From Puniceicoccaceae bacterium Marseille-Q1082 (GTDB taxonomy: Bacteria > Verrucomicrobiota > Verrucomicrobiia > Opitutales > Intestinicryptomonadaceae): a stretch of DNA of 64,000 bases. Numbering within the stretch: the stretch's first letter is position 1; each line of letters starts with the position of its first letter. The notes below the pieces were generated by a model. It saw only the letters and a list, made by a program, of their open reading frames with translations. It was not told the DNA's origin and made no database searches. Location of the stretch: contig CAJGBI010000001.1 of assembly GCA_904424815.1 (NCBI GenBank), positions 1,163,671-1,227,670 of the forward strand, in the 5' to 3' direction. Below are positions 61,898 to 64,000 of this stretch, piece after piece. A program made the translations under genes and the position numbers.

Positions 61898-63672
61898 GAA
61901 GGAGAAGGCAGTCGTCGGCTTCGTCCATATTCATATCGCCGAAACGGTTCGCTTTCGTCGCCTCCGCCGTCGCGCTTCTCTTTTGCGCCGTCGCGTGCAG
62001 GCTCTACTTTCTGCACGTCGTGCGCGGCCCCGAGAGCGCCGAGACAACCGAGAAGGCGCGCAGCAGGTTTGACGTCATAAAGGCGCGCCGCGGCGACATC
62101 ACCGACTCGCGCGGCAACATAATGGCCACAAGCCGCCCCGTTATAGACCTCGGAGTCGACCAAATCGACTTCAAGCCAACTCCCGAAAACCTCGAAAAGC
62201 TCAAAACCGTCGCCTCCCTGCTCTCCATGCCGCACGAAGAGCTCGCGGAAAAATGCTCGCCGAAAAACTCCGAACCCCGCCGCTGGGAGAAGCTCGCCGA
62301 CTCCCTGCCCGAACCCGTCTACGAGAGGATAGCGTCGCTCAAAATCAAGGGCATATACGGCAACAGGAAATACGTGCGCGCGTATCCCCAGGGAAGGCTC
62401 GCCTCGCACGCGGTCGGATTCGTCAACCGCGAATTTTCGCCCGTCATGGGGATAGAGAAGCAGTTCGACTTCTACATGCGCGGGCAGGACGGCTGGATAG
62501 AGACCGAGCGCGACGGCAGGCGGAGGGAGCGCCCCGAGTTCCGCGAAAGGAAGGTCAAGCCCGCGGACGGGTTGAACGTGCAGCTGACGATAGACTCCGC
62601 AATCCAGGAGATGGCGCAAAGGCAGCTCGCGAAAATCGCGCGCGAATACAATCCGGACTTCGCCTCGATAATAGTTAGCGACCCGTCCACCGGCTACATC
62701 CTCGCAATGGCGAGCTCCCCCGACTTCGACCCCAACGACTTCAACAAATTCAGCCAGGACGCCCTGCGCAACCGCGCGATTTCCGACCAGTACGAGCCCG
62801 GCTCCACGTTCAAAATCGTCCCCGTCTCCGCGGCGCTCAACGAGGGCGCGGTCGGCCCCGAGGACAAGTTCGACTGCAACGCCCAGACGGCCATGTACAA
62901 GGGCAAGGCGCTGCGCCTGCCCAAAGAGGCGCACCCCATGGGAACGCTCACCGTGCGCGACATAGTGAGAAAGAGCAGCAACAAGGGTTCCGCGCAGCTC
63001 GGCATGATAATCGGCGAAAAAACCCTCTACGACTACGCGAGCGCGTTCGGGTACGGGAAGAAAACCGACATAGGGCTCACCGGCGAAATCGCGGGAACCC
63101 TCCACAAGGTCTCCGAGTGGGACGGGCTGACGATAACGCGCCTGCCGATGGGCCACGCCGTCGCCGCGACGCCCCTGCAAGTCCACTGCGCCATGGGGGT
63201 AATCGCAAACCAGGGCATATACATGCAGCCGCAGCTCGTGCGCAGGGTGTACGATTCGGACGGAGAGACAAAAATCCTCTATCCCCCGCGCGGAGTCAGG
63301 CGGGTGGTTTCGGCGAAAATCGCCGCCCTCATGGGCGAAATGCTCTCGGAGGTCGTCAGCGACGACGGCACCGCGCGCAGGGCGCAATTGAAGGGATTCA
63401 AGGTGGCGGGCAAGACGGGCACGTCGCAAAAGATAATAAACGGGGCGTACAGCACGCGCCGGCACGTGGCCTCGTTCACCGGATTTTTCCCCGCCCAGAG
63501 GCCGAGGCTTTTGATAACGGTAGTCGTGGATTCCCCCAGGATGAACGGCGTCGGGTACGGAGGCGTAGTCGCCGCCCCCGCGTTCAGGGAGCTCGCCGAA
63601 CAGGCTGCGAAATACCTCGGGATACAGACGGACGAAGAATTCGAAAAAAAGGTGGCCTGGAAAGGCTTGTGA
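61894..63672 (+). CDS. ftsI: septal peptidoglycan transpeptidase (class B PBP, FtsI/PBP3)
   Basis: Crosslinks septal wall. 592 aa: N-terminal membrane helix (about 17-40), a pedestal domain with RRGDITDSRGNIMA (about 66), then the transpeptidase domain with STFK (active Ser304), SSN (about 361-363) and KTGTS (about 507). No PASTA repeats follow. The start ATG 61894 overlaps ftsL. All catalytic motifs are intact. Confidence 0.96.
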   Translation: MRRRRQSSASSIFISPKRFAFVASAVALLFCAVACRLYFLHVVRGPESAETTEKARSRFDVIKARRGDITDSRGNIMATSRPVIDLGVDQIDFKPTPENLEKLKTVASLLSMPHEELAEKCSPKNSEPRRWEKLADSLPEPVYERIASLKIKGIYGNRKYVRAYPQGRLASHAVGFVNREFSPVMGIEKQFDFYMRGQDGWIETERDGRRRERPEFRERKVKPADGLNVQLTIDSAIQEMAQRQLAKIAREYNPDFASIIVSDPSTGYILAMASSPDFDPNDFNKFSQDALRNRAISDQYEPGSTFKIVPVSAALNEGAVGPEDKFDCNAQTAMYKGKALRLPKEAHPMGTLTVRDIVRKSSNKGSAQLGMIIGEKTLYDYASAFGYGKKTDIGLTGEIAGTLHKVSEWDGLTITRLPMGHAVAATPLQVHCAMGVIANQGIYMQPQLVRRVYDSDGETKILYPPRGVRRVVSAKIAALMGEMLSEVVSDDGTARRAQLKGFKVAGKTGTSQKIINGAYSTRRHVASFTGFFPAQRPRLLITVVVDSPRMNGVGYGGVVAAPAFRELAEQAAKYLGIQTDEEFEKKVAWKGL

Positions 63673-63677
63673 ATTTT

Positions 63678-64000
63678 ATGATAGGTTTTTCAAATTTGGA
63701 CAGTCTCATTTGCCTCTGCGGGGCGCGCAACCGGTTCGGCGCGCTCGCCTTCGCTGGCGGCGAGGGCGGCAGGCCGGCCTACACCGCCGAGGACCTCGCC
63801 AGGGCGGTAAAAGCCGTCAAAATAACGGGCGACAAAAACGCCGAGATAAAGAGCCTCATTGCGGACAGCCGCAGGGTCGCGCCCTCGTCGGCGTTCTTTG
63901 CCGTAAGCGGGTTTACGACCGACGGAAACATATTCGTCGAGGAGGCGGCCCACAGGGGGGCGGTTGCGGTAGTCTCCGAAAAGCCCTGCCCCAAGTATTT
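63678..64000 (+). CDS. murE: UDP-N-acetylmuramoyl-tripeptide synthetase, N-terminal part (cut by window)
   Basis: The first about 107 residues read from ATG 63678 (MIGFSNLDSL). The motif IKSLIADSRRVAPSSAFFAVSGFTTDGN is the Mur-ligase N-domain signature of MurE, and GAVAVVSEKP follows as usual. GTG at 63669, overlapping the ftsI stop, is an in-frame alternative start. Position after ftsI fits murE in dcw clusters. The ATP-binding and substrate-specificity regions lie outside the window, so the added amino acid (diaminopimelate, given dapL) is inferred. Confidence 0.85.
   Translation, partial: MIGFSNLDSLICLCGARNRFGALAFAGGEGGRPAYTAEDLARAVKAVKITGDKNAEIKSLIADSRRVAPSSAFFAVSGFTTDGNIFVEEAAHRGAVAVVSEKPCPKY

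Overview
The window is about 60% G+C, densely coded on both strands, and free of rRNA, phage genes and CRISPR arrays. It looks like a chromosomal segment from Verrucomicrobiota, possibly an Opitutia-like lineage. This placement is an inference. It rests on a 52-residue small basic protein of the Verrucomicrobia/Planctomycetes/Chlamydiae type (15220-15378), a PEP-CTERM sorting tail (16913-17152), two DUF1080 proteins, Tat-exported Gfo/Idh/MocA oxidoreductases, and an LL-diaminopimelate aminotransferase. No 16S gene is present to confirm it.

Region by region. 1-11 kb: 3' part of a DevA/LolD-type ABC ATPase, thioredoxin, a Pro/Ala repeat tail-anchored protein, prfB followed by a hypothetical protein, a lipoprotein and an M23 peptidase, then CoaB, a cation efflux protein, a SanA-like protein, a DEAD-box helicase and a large exported protein of unknown function. 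11-15 kb: a minus-strand chain pyrB-pyrC-CPBP protease-thiL in which every junction overlaps (ATGA or TGATG). 15-27 kb: an accessory carbohydrate region with two tandem DUF1080 paralogues, two glycerophosphodiester phosphodiesterase (GDPD) homologues (one cut by an in-frame TAG), a GH32 fructan hydrolase, a TIM-barrel isomerase-like lipoprotein and a Tat-exported oxidoreductase. guaB and a WalJ-like metallo-hydrolase sit inside it. 27-37 kb: core metabolism, with ispF, ispD and pyrF facing ispE, then apt, nadB and panC facing dapL, purU, a NUDIX protein and pyrE. 37.7-42.5 kb: glmS, then a LysM protein, parB and an exported hypothetical protein. 43.0-44.3 kb: a complete, A+T-rich ISL3-family insertion sequence with an 8-bp target duplication, next to tRNA-Thr(TGT). 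44.7-48 kb: a clan GH-A glycosidase and a second Tat-exported oxidoreductase. 48-52.6 kb: an M48 protease with gatB, gatA and gatC. 52.7-58.2 kb: rpmH-rnpA-yidD-yidC, a YebC protein and leuC. 60-64 kb: the start of the division and cell-wall cluster mraZ-rsmH-ftsL-ftsI-murE, with four 10-bp MraZ-type repeats upstream.

How the genes fit together. The housekeeping genes supply pyrimidines (pyrB, C, E, F), purines (guaB, apt, purU), isoprenoids (ispD, E, F), NAD (nadB), CoA (panC, coaB), thiamine (thiL), lysine/diaminopimelate (dapL), UDP-GlcNAc precursor (glmS) and the septal wall. The accessory genes combine exported or lipid-anchored oxidoreductases, a TIM-barrel isomerase-like protein and DUF1080 proteins. 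That is the set expected for an oxidise-then-cleave (3-keto sugar) route of glycoside breakdown, alongside classical GH32 and GH-A hydrolases. The points most worth a second look are the amber-interrupted GDPD gene, the DUF1080 pair with its shared N-terminal domain, the possible 3-keto glycoside gene set, and several exported proteins of unknown function. I found no clearly new large system. All calls come from reading the sequence; no database search was run.
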